Shown here piece by piece: positions 1-12,500 of a stretch of DNA of 64,000 bases. This DNA comes from Parus major (lineage: Eukaryota; Chordata; Aves; Passeriformes; Paridae): contig NC_031768.1 of NCBI RefSeq assembly GCF_001522545.3, positions 110,303,212-110,367,211 on the forward strand. Direction: 5' to 3'. The notes below the pieces were generated by a model, which was not told the origin of the DNA, did not search any database, and saw only the letters and a program-made list of their open reading frames with translations. Both the position numbers and the translations under genes were made by a program. How positions within the stretch are numbered: position 1 is the stretch's first letter; every line of letters starts with the position of its first letter.

Positions 1-2120
1 AATGATGCATTTAGAAGAAAATGCAATAGATAGTGAATACTGAGAGATCCACAAAGAGAGAGATACATAAATCTGACACATATTGAAATAATTGAAATGT
101 TGATAGTTAGGAGAGCAGGTAAGTGAGATTTAGGCAGCTGCAAATAAGCTATGATTTTTAACAGCGGTAGTAAAACTGATCAAAGACTCATTTTATTCCC
201 ATTCTGGCTGCTTTGCAAAATGATGAGCAATGAAAAAGGCAGAATATCCTTCCTTATGCCATTTTCTATTTTGTGAATAGAAAGTCCATGCAACTACAAA
301 TAACAAAACAGAAATTTATTCTTTATATTCTGTGACACAGAAGCCATATTTACCATGAAGTGCTTATTTCCCACTGAGCCACAGGCTGGGGTTTAAAAAG
401 TTTGACATAATTTCTAAGTAGGAAAAATAAACTATTAGCAAATATTGGCCACCACTCAATTATTTGTCAGAACAGACTTCAAAATACAAATATATTATTT
501 TGACCGCTATTTTCATGCAGAAGACATGGTTCTCTCCTGAGTACATCACAGATTAAGCCTTCACAAAGCACTGACAGAATGGTGCAAAATACTTTCAAGA
601 CTCAGATTTGCAACTTCAGCAGGAGAATGGGAAGGACAAAAGGGCTTTGGGTTGGGGTTTGGGGGAAGGACCCAAAAGACAGGAAAATTTTATAACTATA
701 TATCAGGCTAGGACAGAGTGGCTTCTGCTCTCCCCTCACCTAGTCCCCAGCCCTCTGTTTCTCTGAAAAGAAGCTCAGTGTAACTTTTAAAAAATTTCCC
801 CTCGGAGAATTAATAATATTCAGGTATTTTTTTTTTTTTTTATTTAACAGGTATTAAAGAGTTTGCTCCGGATTTACTAACAAGCAACAACTACTTTTAA
901 CTCTGAATTTGTTATTCATGTCTCAGACAAGAAGCAAAGTCTCAAAATAGAACATTATGGCTGTCTGAAAGATGTCTATCAACCCATGGTTCAGTTCACA
1001 ACACTCAACAACCACACTGAAAAAATCCCATTGTACAAATGCTTTCCCAGCTGTCCAAATATGCATCTCCACCACCAGCTCTGGCACAAACTTAACAGGA
1101 ACCCTTTCCACTCATGGTTTACACACTGCAGAGCAGAAACTACTGGAATTAAATTGTGCTCTTTAGTTATGAAAGCATCTCATGCAGTTGGCCTTGCCTT
1201 GGGCATGACATTCACAAAGCAATTCAAGACAAATGTAATCTTAAAAACTGCCAGGAAAAAAAACAGCACAAGTATTTAGATTCACTTTAGAAGATTAAAA
1301 GGACAACATCAACCTATGAAAATTATTTCATAATGTGTGGAAGCTCTATTAGATTAGAATTTTCCACAGCAGTAATTTGTAATTCTTGGGGCAAAGAGGT
1401 AAGAACATGCAAAAACTCATGGCTTTGGGTATTCCCATTTCACTTTCAGGGTCCTGTTGATCAGATCAGAAGGTCAATTGAATAAACCAGTGGAGTCGAT
1501 GTACTGCAGAAAACATTTCTGGTAGACTTTGGCTGCTGGCTATGTTACTCATGTACAAATGCAGTGTATGACTCACTTGCATAATGGACAGGAATTCATT
1601 CAGCATTAAAGCTTCAGAGAAAATCCTTATCCCATTAAGAGAGAAACCTTTTGACCTTATGTACAAAATTATGCTGGCTTCCAGTAATGGCACAGTCAAC
1701 ACTGTATATTTGCAACGAGTTTGTATTTTGAAAATTAATGCCAGCAAGATCAGACAACAAAATGAATTTCATTTCTGATTACAGTGCATAGTGCTTTTAA
1801 TGCTGTCTATTATCCAAGGCTGTTGTGCAGCTTGCCTAACACTATCCAGTCTGAGGAATTCTTGACCAAAATAGGAGAGTCATTTTTGCAAAGGATGGGT
1901 ACGGACTCTCTCCCCCATTTTTGCTACAAAGCAAATGTTGAATCACAGCAGATGGCCTCAGCAGCCACTGAGATATCATTGTTCACAACCATTACTACAC
2001 AAAAAAACACCTTATTCTCAAGTCATTTTGAAACTATTATGGACAGTGGAAGAGAATATGACACTGTACAACTTCTCTTAAAAATTAAAAAAAAAGAAAA
2101 AGCTAACAATGTTTTCTTAC
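1..2120 (-). other. EPHA6: EPHA6 intron 3 (partial, 5' part)
   Basis: This is non-coding sequence directly downstream of the exon 3 donor in transcript direction; it runs off the window before exon 4. It is AT-rich, with a poly-T run at 827-841, and I recognise no transposon. If the exon 3 donor is not used, the EPHA6 frame stays open to a stop at 2023-2025. On the minus strand an ATTAAA hexamer lies at 1796-1801, and AATAAA hexamers at 839-844, 313-318 and 192-197. The 186-codon plus-strand frame at 1784-2344 overlaps exon 3 in antisense and is treated as a shadow. Confidence 0.85.
2115..2120 (-). other. EPHA6: 5' splice site (donor) of EPHA6 exon 3
   Basis: On the minus strand the exon ends CATG and is followed by GTAAGA, a near-consensus donor. 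It leaves one base of a split codon (phase 1), as expected where Eph receptors continue into the cysteine-rich region. Confidence 0.95.
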
Positions 2121-2784
2121 CATGGCAGGAACCATCCAGTTCTTCATACCCCACACTGCAGATGCATCGTCCCAGAGGCACCAGCCAATCCCCATCTGCC
2201 CCACAATACAACTTTGGGGTGTCCCGTTCCTCAGCGCTCTTCACGCAGGAGCCCCGTACTTCCACCAGCGAGGAAGAATCCACCCTTGGAATGGTGTCAG
2301 GAAACATGGCCAAGTTACGCACCGTGAAAGGGCACTTCTTGTAATACACACGGACTGACACCAGAGCAATGCATGCTCCAATGTCCTGAAAAGCAAGGTA
2401 AAATCCCTTCTTGTTGATAGGCCCAACTTCACGAACTTCGGTGTTGAGCTTGAGGATGCGGTCGCCCAAGTCCATCTGGGTAAAGCTCTCATCAGCAGCT
2501 ATGGTATCAATTTTAGTGTACTGGTTTGGTTTGAATTTTACTCCGTGAGGCTCATCTGACTCCATGTAGTAGAGATTGAACGTTTCCTTGCAGGTCCCCA
2601 GCACCCAGGGAATGCTGTTGCAGTCCCTCAGGGTGAACTTCAACTCCACGTAGATTTTCTGCGCGGCGTCGCGGGAGACCCAGTTGGTTTGCAACCAGTT
2701 GTTCTGGTTGGGCTCCATCACATTGCACACCTGGTAAGTGTGAATGGGACGGTTGTGTTCATCCATTTCAGTTATGGCATCCCA
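2121..2784 (-). CDS. EPHA6: EPHA6 coding exon 3: ephrin-binding domain and start of cysteine-rich linker
   Basis: This exon encodes 221 residues plus one base. It starts [13 protein letters not shown] and ends G-S-C-H. EPHA6 binds GPI-anchored ephrin-A ligands at the cell surface and signals through a cytoplasmic kinase in neural guidance; this exon supplies most of the ligand-binding jelly-roll fold. Landmarks, numbered within the exon: YQVC with Cys20, LRDC Cys55, LGTC Cys65, [11 protein letters not shown] at about 91-101, [10 protein letters not shown] at about 125-134, and GAC Cys138. By family knowledge Cys20-Cys138 and Cys55-Cys65 form the two domain disulfides. Cys151, 180, 194, 207, 209 and 220 begin the cysteine-rich linker. 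The 664-bp length and phases 0 to 1 match what I know of Eph exon 3. EPHA6 is preferred over EPHA3, A4, A5 and A7 because of [20 protein letters not shown] and [20 protein letters not shown]. The exon is intact, with no frameshift, and is GC-richer than its flanks. Confidence 0.97.
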
Positions 2785-2810
2785 CTAAAAAGGAAATAAA
2801 AGGGTTTGAA
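2785..2810 (-). other. EPHA6: 3' splice site (acceptor) of EPHA6 exon 3
   Basis: In transcript direction a pyrimidine-rich stretch (TTTTATTTCCTTTTTAG) precedes the exon, with the AG at 2786-2785 followed by TGG GAT GCC. The acceptor gives phase 0, which fits the complete codon at the end of exon 2. Confidence 0.95.
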
Positions 2811-2830
2811 AATCAGGGGAAAAAAATGTA

Positions 2831-2876
2831 TTATGCATATGCATACGCACACACGTGCCCCGTGCATGCACCTATG
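2831..2876. repeat. Alternating purine-pyrimidine tract
   Basis: Bases alternate purine/pyrimidine through TATGCATATGCATACG and on into CACACACGTG, about 50 bp inside the intron from the exon 3 acceptor. Such tracts can adopt left-handed DNA; whether this one does is unknown. Confidence 0.6.
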
Positions 2877-3047
2877 GCTTAATTATGAATAATCACTTCA
2901 AGTTCAGTGGAAAGGCAGTAGTTAAAAGAAGATAACTACAGAACACCAAACAAGTTTGATTTCAGAACCTCCACAATAAATTTCTATTAATAAAAACATT
3001 GAAAAATTACTGGGTTCTAGCAAAGAAGGAAACACAGGCTGTGTTTG

Positions 3048-3052
<5 letters not shown>

Positions 3053-3084
<32 letters not shown>
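3053..3084. repeat. (TA)16 dinucleotide microsatellite
   Basis: An uninterrupted TA run of 32 bp lies in intron 2 about 270 bp from the exon 3 acceptor. It is likely to be length-variable. Confidence 0.95.
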
Positions 3085-3089
<5 letters not shown>

Positions 3090-6019
3090 CTCCATATACT
3101 TTATATCAAAAGCTCACAAAATGCTTATTATATAATCTGCTACTCCAAAAGATTGCCAGCTTCCCAAAAATAGCTTCAATATAACTGAATCAATTTTCAA
3201 CTGAGCAGTCATAATAGCAATGTAGAACTACAGTTGCATCAATGCAGCACTACACTATGTACACTACAAAGAGAGACTTTTTTTAATCAAAACACAGAAC
3301 TATTTATAGTTCAGTATCCAAAAGTATTGCCTCCCACCAAGAGTTTTAGCTTGGCTTTTAGATGTACTGATCCATTGGGGTAGAAACAGCAGGAAAAGAA
3401 AAAAAACCAAAACGAGAACCAAAACCAACCAACATTAAAGTCACATTTAAAGTAAGATATGCTCTACGCTCCAGAGAGGTCTCAAAAAGAAAAAAAGAAC
3501 CAAAAAATCAACCACACCAAACAGAATTAAAGAGTTTTCAGTTGTTTTAAAAAACAATGCTGCTTTTAAAATATAGAAGAGTTTTCCAAACTGGCATAGG
3601 CCAGTTTAACATAAAAACCTCAACATGCTACTGTCTCTTAAAATTGTTAAGGAAGAAAAAAATATCAAAAATATCCTTCTTCTACCAGGGGATTCTCATC
3701 AGAAATATTTATATATTCAGTCTGAATCAATATCTCAATTTGAACTTACAAATTAAAGCCCTAAAGTTAGTGGTTAACTGTGCAGTTAATGGTATAAATC
3801 TGTTATTTCTGTAGGAAAGTAAAGGCTCAGCACTTCAGTAAGTGGTTTCAAAGAATAAAACAAAATGGATTGTTCAAACATGGATAGGGCTTTATTTCAC
3901 TTAAAGCAGATCTCTCATGCTTTGTGCCTGTGCCGTTCCACTGTGCTCCCAGATAGCCTGCTGGGATCTCCCATTTTAGAGGAATTTATCTTTGGGCAAG
4001 AAAAATGTTTGAAATCTGCAAAACTGTTTAACAGAACTAGCAGTCTAAACACCATACATATAAAATATTTATATAAAGGTTAACATTTATAAAAGGTTAA
4101 CATTGAACACCTCAGCTGGGCCATGCTGGGTAAGGCATGGTTACAAATACAGGATGTGCTCTTAGGTACCAGTCCCAGATACTGGGTGGAAACAAGGTGA
4201 CTTCCACCACCCCAAAACATCACTTTCAGTGACTGAGAAGTCTGACAGAACTCACACTGTGATAAGTCTCTGACAGGGACACAGTCTCCCTGCATGAAAT
4301 ACAATCTGCTTTTAATTTTACCTGAGAGTTGCATTTCTCATGTGATAAAAACAGTCAGGAAAGGTAGCAGCTGAATTCAGTGCAGTCAACAAAAAAGCCA
4401 AACAATTTATCAAACACACACTGGTTTTCTTTTGGGTGTATTTCATACTATAGCTCTCCTTTAATCAAATTTTAAGTTCAAGTTGTGCAGAACTTCAAAA
4501 CCAAATGAACTGGTTTTTTGAACAACCCACTGGTGATGTTTGAACAGGAACGTGGTGGCTCCCACAAAAATCCCTGACCTGACACTCACAAAGCTGGCAG
4601 GAGTTGTCTGGCTTAGACAGGCTGACAGTTCAGACCTCTTTCAAACTTCACCGATCCCAATGTGCTGCTTTACCTCCAAAACCTTTGGATTACAGTCCTT
4701 TCAAATGAGGAAACCCTCTGCTAACATGTTGATGGAAGCAACAGCAGCATAAAGCTAATTCTTAAACCTGGAGTTCCAGCACTTACAGAGAAGACACATT
4801 AAAAGCATTGTTTGGAGGAAAGACTTCAAAATTCTAGTTGAACAATGGAATAAACAACAGCCTGAGGTTACATTTTACATGCAGCAAAGGAGGACTAAAC
4901 CACTAAAATAGAAGAACATATAGTTTGAAGATTGGTGGAGAGAAGACTCCAAGATTACTTGTAACATCCAAGTACAAAATATGAGATTAGGCTACAAACC
5001 ACACTGGGATTTTAGTTAGATAAAGTCTCAGCTGATTCCATACCTCTACAAACTACTTTACCACCTTTTATTTTTAAATTTCACTAATATCCAACAGCTG
5101 TATAGAGAACACTATTAAGAACAGCTCATTTAACTCTAAGCTTGCATGAGCTATATAATACTGAAATCTATTTTAATTGATTCCAAATTTTTTAATTCTA
5201 ATTTAAACCAAAACACTGGAGAATTTAAAAAAATCAGCAAGAGTCTTTTAGTACATATCAGTATTGAAAGCTGTTCCAATTAATAGGGGTAGATATATCA
5301 AGCAGTTGAAATTACCTACTTCCTAATGAGCTGATACCGAGGTAAACTTCACATGTAGTGAAAGACACCTCTCCCACAAGCTGTCACACTGATTGATGGA
5401 TTAATATTGGGTTCTTAATCTCAGATAACAGTTATTGAGGCACAGAGCCCAGCAGCAGTTTGGGAAGCCAGGATGGCAGTTTTAGAATCCTGCACATCTC
5501 AAGATTCTGTATTGATATTTTACCTCACTTTAAGAAAAAAGGGGGGACATTGGTTACTTAAACCCATGCACTCACAACTTTATAGAAGAAATCATCTGCT
5601 CTTACAAATTTTGCTGCATTTGTATCCTAATCTAGAAAGTTCCCTTCATTTTATCTTTATTATTTTACTCTAAGAATAATTCTCTAAAGATGAAGGGTTT
5701 TGCACCTGCACATACCTAACCAGTACACATTAGTGTACACACTAACCAGTGTACCTGAGCTCACCCCTGAACCAGAGAAGGTTGTGGCAGACTTAACATG
5801 AACACATTTGGATATCACACACACGGTGGCACCCCTGGGTAAAATATTCTGCACAAAGCACCTGTTGAGCAAAACACATGGGGATAAGCACTGGCTTTCC
5901 ATGCTGAGAACTGAAGGAAGAAGTCGTGCCTGAATAGGAAACTGGGGAACAAAACCTGTTGACTTCAGCCATTCTGCATTTGACTACATGCTAAGAAAAC
6001 ACAACTGCTAAGGTAAATC
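3085..6019. other. Unique intronic sequence, no gene seen
   Basis: AT-rich intron without long frames. A short tandem duplication of TATAAAGGTTAACATT lies at about 4073-4105. A cluster of short direct and inverted repeats with GTACAC/GTGTAC lies at 5715-5755. No recognisable transposon. Confidence 0.7.
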
Positions 6020-6376
6020 TATGGATGCTAAATCTGAACCAGAGTGCCTGTAGTTATTACAGGCTGCATAGCTCCTCAGTCTTGCCTGAGAAATTCATGG
6101 GAGGATTTCAAAACAATCCTCAGAGACAGAAAACAGCCTTGCAGGTGCTGTTTGTCTGTCCCTTGTTTTCTTTGCAGGAGAAAGTCAGAGGGTTGTATGC
6201 ACCACTGACCAATGATGGTGATGTAGTGGTTTACTAACCAATAAGAGTTTCCTTTCTGTACTTTCCACGTATCAGTCTATAAAACAGACCTGAAGCAATA
6301 AACTAGAGGAATTCTCCTGTTCTGACTCCATGAGAGTCTGTGTTGTCTCTACCCAGCCAGTCCGCATAGAGCGACA
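6020..6376 (+). mobile_element. Probable solo LTR of an avian endogenous retrovirus
   Basis: The segment has compact LTR architecture on the plus strand: CCAAT at 6238-6242, TATAAAA at 6278-6284, and an AATAAA polyadenylation signal at 6297-6302, followed by about 75 bp that could be R-U5 and end in GCGACA. The very short TATA-to-AATAAA spacing resembles avian alpharetroviral LTRs. A 7-bp direct repeat, GTAAATC, flanks it at 6013-6019 and 6377-6383 and could be the target duplication. However, the 5' edge does not begin with TG, so the boundaries are uncertain. The 3' edge could instead lie near 6412, where TGGCAACA weakly resembles a primer-binding site. I saw no gag, pol or env frames nearby. 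It is antisense to EPHA6. Confidence 0.55.
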
Positions 6377-6383
6377 GTAAATC

Positions 6384-9348
6384 CTCAGTGGTGATAAGTC
6401 TTATTATTTATCTGGCAACAAAAGGAAGATTTCCATTCTAAACCAAGAACAAATAGGTAAGGTTCATGCTAGAGAGAGATCTGTTTTACTCTCTGGGCTT
6501 CAGCAAGCAAGGTAATTTCAGAAATGGAGTTGTCAACTATTTCTTACACACACATAGGCTGACATTTGAAAATTCAGTGAACCTGAACTGTAGAAATGCA
6601 ATTTGCTGCCATGCATATCCCTCAATGCCCACAAACATCCACTTGAGACAGCTCAGTTAAAAAGTCTGTCCTATCAAAGGGATGGGCTGTGTTTGTTGTA
6701 CAGCACTGCTACTATCCTGAAAAAATCTGAAGAAAGTTGTGCGTCCACAAAACTCCTGTACCCAAAAACAGTTAAATAAGCATTTTCTTACTTATTACAT
6801 CCAATGAGGACAAAAATAATGCATAGTGTTTTATATAAATTAGTCCCTATTTTTTTGTTTTTATCCCACTAAATGGTTTACTACTATTTAGGTCATCCCA
6901 GATCTCAGCTGGGAGTCACCCAAGGAAATCTACACAAGTAGAACATTCTCAGCTGTTCACTCCTGACAGTCTTACAGATCCCATTTCCATGGAAACAAGC
7001 AGAACAGTAAAAATAAAGAGTTTGAGAAGTTTTTAAAATTCCCTTATAGTAGTCTCCAGCGAGATGATCTTCATAAAAATGAGATCAGGAAGGTCCAAAC
7101 GAGGGACACCAGAGGAGGACTTGCACCTGGCAATGCACATTTACACTTCTTGTGGCTGTAGTGACATTCAGGCAGAACCAGCTACACACTACATAACAGA
7201 ACTGAAGGAATAAAGACTTCTCTCAAAGTAAAGTGCTAAGAAATGAATGTTGGAAGGCACAGTTGGCATTTATGATGACATCGAAAACTGCAAGACTAAA
7301 GAATATTTAAAAGAGCTAAATTGCTGTAAGTTAAAGGTATCAAGTTAATATTTTCCCCATTTCCCACTAACTCAATTTTCTTTGCCTTCACTTTTCCCAA
7401 GACCTACAATTCTCTGTATGTGAAACAGGTGCTCAGACCCTCAAAGCTGAGTGATAACACTAAACTCCCAAAATATGCCGATTTGAAAAAAAAACAGACA
7501 AAATTCCCCACTATCTGTATATGTCTTAGCAAGTACAGGTTGACATAGCTGGCAAAATAAATCAGCCACTGAACTACTTCTGTTTTACATTTGAAGTTGA
7601 GGTGGTTTGAAGTTGCTTAAGGGAATGGATAGCAATATGCAGCACAATTTTATTAGTTCTGTAGAACTAAGATGACAATCACAGTGCAGGTTTAGAAGGA
7701 AAAGCGACATCTGTTTTCTATCCAGGCACAGAATATGAGAGTAAGAGGGCAAACACCTCAAAATTTGTGAAAGTAACATGATTAAAAAGAAATAAAATCA
7801 GAATTGAATAAATAAAGAATAATTATGGCAATATAAACAAGAGAACATAGGAGAGAAAGTTATTAATGCACTCAAATAGAAATCCAAAAGTGAGTTGTTT
7901 TTCTGTTATTTACGTGAAGCACTTAACAACAGAGATGAGGTGCTACTGGTGATCCAACTCTGCTCTGAAAACTCTTCTGGTTCATAAAAACATTTTCTGC
8001 AGAAATGTTATTAAGTTATTAAATGTTATTAATTAAGCAAGACACAGATTTGGGGGGTGAACCCTGGAATTCAAGTAAGACCAACTTCAGATACATGAAA
8101 CAATTGATTCTCACTTGGGGATTAGCCAGGATAGGACTTTGGGATCAGCAGGCAAAAAAAGACAGCCCTACTCCAGCTTTGGAGAGTGAATTGTGACTGT
8201 TCCAGAAGGAAAAGGCATCAGAGGTCTTGAACAAATAATTCTGTGCATCTACTAGAAAAGATCAAGATGACAAGAAATGCATTTACATCTCAGAATACCT
8301 ACTCTGATGTAGGGCTCAGGCTAGTGAGGCAATCCATTTGTTTGACTGACCAGAATTATAGACAGAGCATGATAATGCACCAGTGAAAAAGTTACACATA
8401 GAATGATGTTCCTACTGTCTGGGAAGGGCATTATAAAACAGAAGGCAGAGAGAATAAGACGTAATTCCTTCCATAACAGATCATGGAAAAGTACATTCAG
8501 AAAAGAGATCTACAGAAAAATGGGAAGAAAACCCCAAAGAATTCACACACATGAAGGCTGTTTATTATAAACTGAAATATAACTGAAACCAGCCACGACT
8601 TTGTAAAATGCCTTTCTCCCCAGCACTCTGGAACAAGACCATTTTTTCCCTGAATGCATTATTGACTATAAAAGACTCAATGACTTGTATCAAAGATCTG
8701 CAAGGATGGCATGACATGCTGTAATTTGCTTTTTAAATGAGACACACTAGTAAAACCTCAGCAGGTGGTGAGAGATGCTACAATTCTGTTGTGAAAAGTG
8801 CTGCTGATCACCTTTCCCGGGGCATCTTATCCCTTTGTAATGCAACGCTTCGATGTACTCAGGATTGAATGGAAAGTGAGAGCAGAAAGTCTACACCTTT
8901 TCAACACACTACAGCTCATAACACTTAACCCTGCTGTGTGCCCTTCAAAAATCTGCCAGTGCACTGTCCCTGACACCTGCGACAGAGACCTGCTCTGCTG
9001 GCCTCTGTCCCACAAAGAAATAATAATAACAAAAATACATAACGCTGTGTTTTTACAGGGATCTGCCACCAGAATAGAGCTGGGTCTGGCTAATCACAAT
9101 AGCTGTGTGGTACATTTGGCTGCCAGCAGCTGCAGAGGCTGCTGTGGTAAAACAGAATAATGCTGATGCTGGCAGGGCAAGGGGAAAAGGAGCCCAGCAA
9201 TCCTCACTTGGCTAAGTAAGATTTATGGGATTAACCAAGAATACCTGAAGAATGCAACAGCTCTGAACATCAACACACACATGTTGAAATGCAGGGGTCT
9301 GCTGTGTAATGAGATGTGTGGATGAAGGCATCAAGTTTGGTCACGCAA
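6384..9348. other. Unique intronic sequence, no gene seen
   Basis: AT-rich intron. The part at 8780-9160 is richer in GC and CpG, and open on both strands for 80-120 codons, without a recognisable protein. Apart from a possible retroviral leader just after the LTR (about 6412-6480), I see no repeats. Confidence 0.65.
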
Positions 9349-9556
9349 CAGAACCACAGACTGGCTTGGGTTGAAAGGGATTTCAGGATCATCCATGGGC
9401 AGGGACTACTTTCACCATCCCAGGTTAAAGTGCCCACAGCTTCTCTCAACCTGTTCTGGTTCCTAAGCACCCTCACAGGAATTAATTTCCTCCCAATACT
9501 TAATCTAAACCTGACCTCTTTCAGTTTAAAGCTATTCCCCCTATCCTATCATTACA
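9349..9556 (-). mobile_element. CR1 LINE, 3' fragment (minus orientation)
   Basis: Read on the plus strand this is the reverse complement of a CR1 tail. It starts CAGAACCACAGACTGG, then GGCTTGGGTTGAAAGGGAT, CCATGGGCAGGGAC, CACAGCTTCTCTCAACCTG and AGCACCCTCACAGG. It ends in the part complementary to the ORF2 C-terminus (TTTCAGTTTAAAGCTATTCC). Two internal segments are missing relative to the usual tail. It is 5'-truncated and dead, and lies in the same orientation as EPHA6. Confidence 0.88.
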
Positions 9557-12500
9557 TTATTAAAGGTAGTAGTAAATTAGTAAATATGATTAGTAAATGA
9601 GATATATCATGACTTAAAATACCTAAGTGTTAATGCTTATATTGCCTTATAATTGGAATAAGACAGACAAGGACTGAGAAATAAATTACAACTACAAAAT
9701 AACTAAATCCAACTGTAAGTATAATCCAATTAAGCTCTAACAAGTATTAGCAGTTTAATAGTAGAAGTCTTTATTTGCTGCTGTGCTGCTTTATTTCCTA
9801 AATATGGGCAGCTGCAGCAATTGTGGCTCTGCCCTTCCCAGCACCTCCTACTCGTGAAGTAACTGGAGCAGAATGTTACAACACTGCTCAGTGAAGCCAC
9901 TGGGTACTTTGGAAATGCTGCACAATAGCTGTCTGCATCAGCTACGTGGCCTGGGGGACCTTGCTGGTTCTCCAAAATAGCACAGATAATGTTGTGGTAA
10001 ATGTTTGTGTGTCCTCAGGTATTTAGAAAAAGAAAACACACAGAAAAAGTGCGGAGGAAGCTTTCAGAAAAAAATCCCAAGTAACAAACCTTGAATAAGC
10101 TCTACATTTCTAGTGTAGAAATTTCTTCAAATTCAGAGTTCGCCTGTTAATCTTATCCAGGTGTTTGTGAGCAGCCCTGGGCTGTCACATCACCACTGCA
10201 CTGGCTGACTCACCAAGCCCCTTGGTACCCAAGCTGGGCCATAAACTCCCCTCCTGCCAGACCTGCACTTCCCAGGAACTTTAACCCTGCCAATTGGGCT
10301 GGCCTGCTGGGAAGCCAGAATAACTTCAGGGCAGGCAGAGATACTTGGTAGATTTTCTCAGCCCTCAGTTTGAGAGCTGACCTTCTCTGCCCCACGATAT
10401 AATGCACATACCGAGTCAAATGACTGCTTTTACCATTCAAACTCTTCAGAAACTGGGTATTGCACCACATCACAAATCTGACTTGAATGCACAAATTTCT
10501 GAGTATCAGTTCTGTTTTACTTGCTTTCCCTGCCTGAATCTACAGTTCTGATATTTGAAATTCCCCTTCGGCAGCAGGAATATTTTTTGCCTTTACCATT
10601 CCAAGCAGTGGAGTTTTAAGTGAATAGCACAGAATCCCAGCACACCAGCGGTCCTGGCTATGTGCACCCGCTAACAGGGCTATGACTCAGAGTTCCCCAT
10701 TTTCATTTCCTGACTAGTCACTCTGGGAAAAAAGCATTTCAATACCACTGATGGCAGAAACTGTATAAGTATCTTTTTAAGCTCCAGGTTTTCCCACTGA
10801 AAAGCAGTGGATCTCAGAGGGTTTTTGTTTTTTTTTTTTAATGTGGGCATTGGCATATTTAAATTCCTGCAATTAGCAAGCAGTCAATGAGGTTAATGTG
10901 GACGAAGTGAAACCCAGAAGAGTATCTGTCCACTTCCTCCATCTTTCCCTAGTTTTTAATAAAGTCTACTTTCTTTACAAAAAAGAAAAAAATCCTACCT
11001 TTTCTACTTCTTATTGAGTTCGTGCTACTCCATTAGTGATTCTAATTGAAATTATACAAATGGAAACAATTAAAAATAATAATTACACAAAGCAGCTATG
11101 TAAGGCTTTTCATCTGTGAAGTGCTTTATAAACACTAACACATTAATTCAGCCTAAGACATAAAACTAAAGAAGCAAAACTAAAGATATTAAGAGAAAGG
11201 TGAAGCGACAGATGAGTGATTTTTACCAGCATGCTGTGTGTCAGGAGCTGTATCAGTGTGGATGCCCTGATCTGACACAGGAGTGAACTGATGACACTGC
11301 AAAGCTCCCCTGCAACACAACTCTGAGTATTTATTAATGGGCTCCTTCAGAACCACTCTCCATTCCCCTGCAGCTGTTGTGCAGCCTAGTGAAGCGGCAC
11401 ACATCTGGCTGGAATACCTGTGACCAAACTGCTGCTGGAGAACTGAACACTTGCATCTTTCATAAATCACCTCCAGCCTCCCACCACCATCCTCACAAGT
11501 GTTATTTGATATCTATAAATAACAAATTCATTACTCTGTTTTTTCTCAAGATACTTGTCCCTTTCCAGGCAGAGGATCAAAAGGGGAAAACCAAGATTAG
11601 AGCTGTGTGACTAATTAAAGGCACAAACTTGTATTTATTGGCTTGCAAGGGATCATGTTGATATACTTGAGTGAAAGCCAAGGGCAATGCTATCATATCC
11701 TGCCATTTAACTGAGCCAAAAACCTCTGGAAATAAAATCTGAGAGGTGAACAGAAGAACCAATTATTACAAGCGGAGCAAACTGAATAACAACATCAGTA
11801 GCAGCTCAGTTTATTTGCATGTAAATTCATAAGCTTGTGCATTTCAGCTACATGCATTACAACCTTCCTCATTTTCTAGGTTAAACAGAGCTGTGCCAAA
11901 AAACTCTAAGGAATAACTTCTATTACAGGTTGCAAACACCCTTAACAAAGTGTCCAAAATGTGCTGAGACATGAATACACATAAACGAGAAGCCTACAGT
12001 ATTTTTAAAAGAAAAAATGTAAAAGCTATGCATATGAACTTTATCTACAGTCTGTGAACTCCAAGACAGAAACAGAGGGGAAAAAAAGGGAAGAGGAAAG
12101 AGAACAATTACCAGTGTTTTCCAGTATATCAGTTCGTTCATCCTTCCTATGTAATTACTTATTTACTGAGGACTTGTAAAGTAGCACTGTCTCCTCAGGG
12201 AGCTCAGGCTCAGTCATACTTGTTAAAATGTCCTGGAAGAAAATAACTTCCTACCCTTCCCCAGTGCTCCTTCCTTTCCTCCTGTTTCTGAGTGCACAAA
12301 TGGAGGGAGCATCAAGCTCTTAATTATCTTATACTATAAATAAGCTGGCATTAAAACCTACTCCATTCACTACAGTTGAGGAGTGCATCATCAAAACAAA
12401 CTCTCAGACATCTCATTTCAACACTGTCCTGCATGCAAAAAGATGTGAATTATAATAACTCCCATGCTCTTTCAACCTCCCTCATCTCATTACTCGTATT

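Noticed and set aside
1784..2344. 186-codon plus-strand open frame
   Set aside because: It overlaps EPHA6 exon 3 in antisense and owes much of its length to the coding sequence on the other strand. No recognisable protein.
2121..2784. Assignment to EPHA3, EPHA5 or EPHA7
   Set aside because: Residues such as MDEHNRPIH and [20 protein letters not shown], and the DTTT...GELGWKT exon 2, fit EPHA6 and not what I know of the paralogues.
11041..11150. Possible ancient dispersed repeat (GAAGTGCTTTATAAACACTAAC)
   Set aside because: It resembles motifs seen in old vertebrate repeats, but I cannot name the family or set boundaries.
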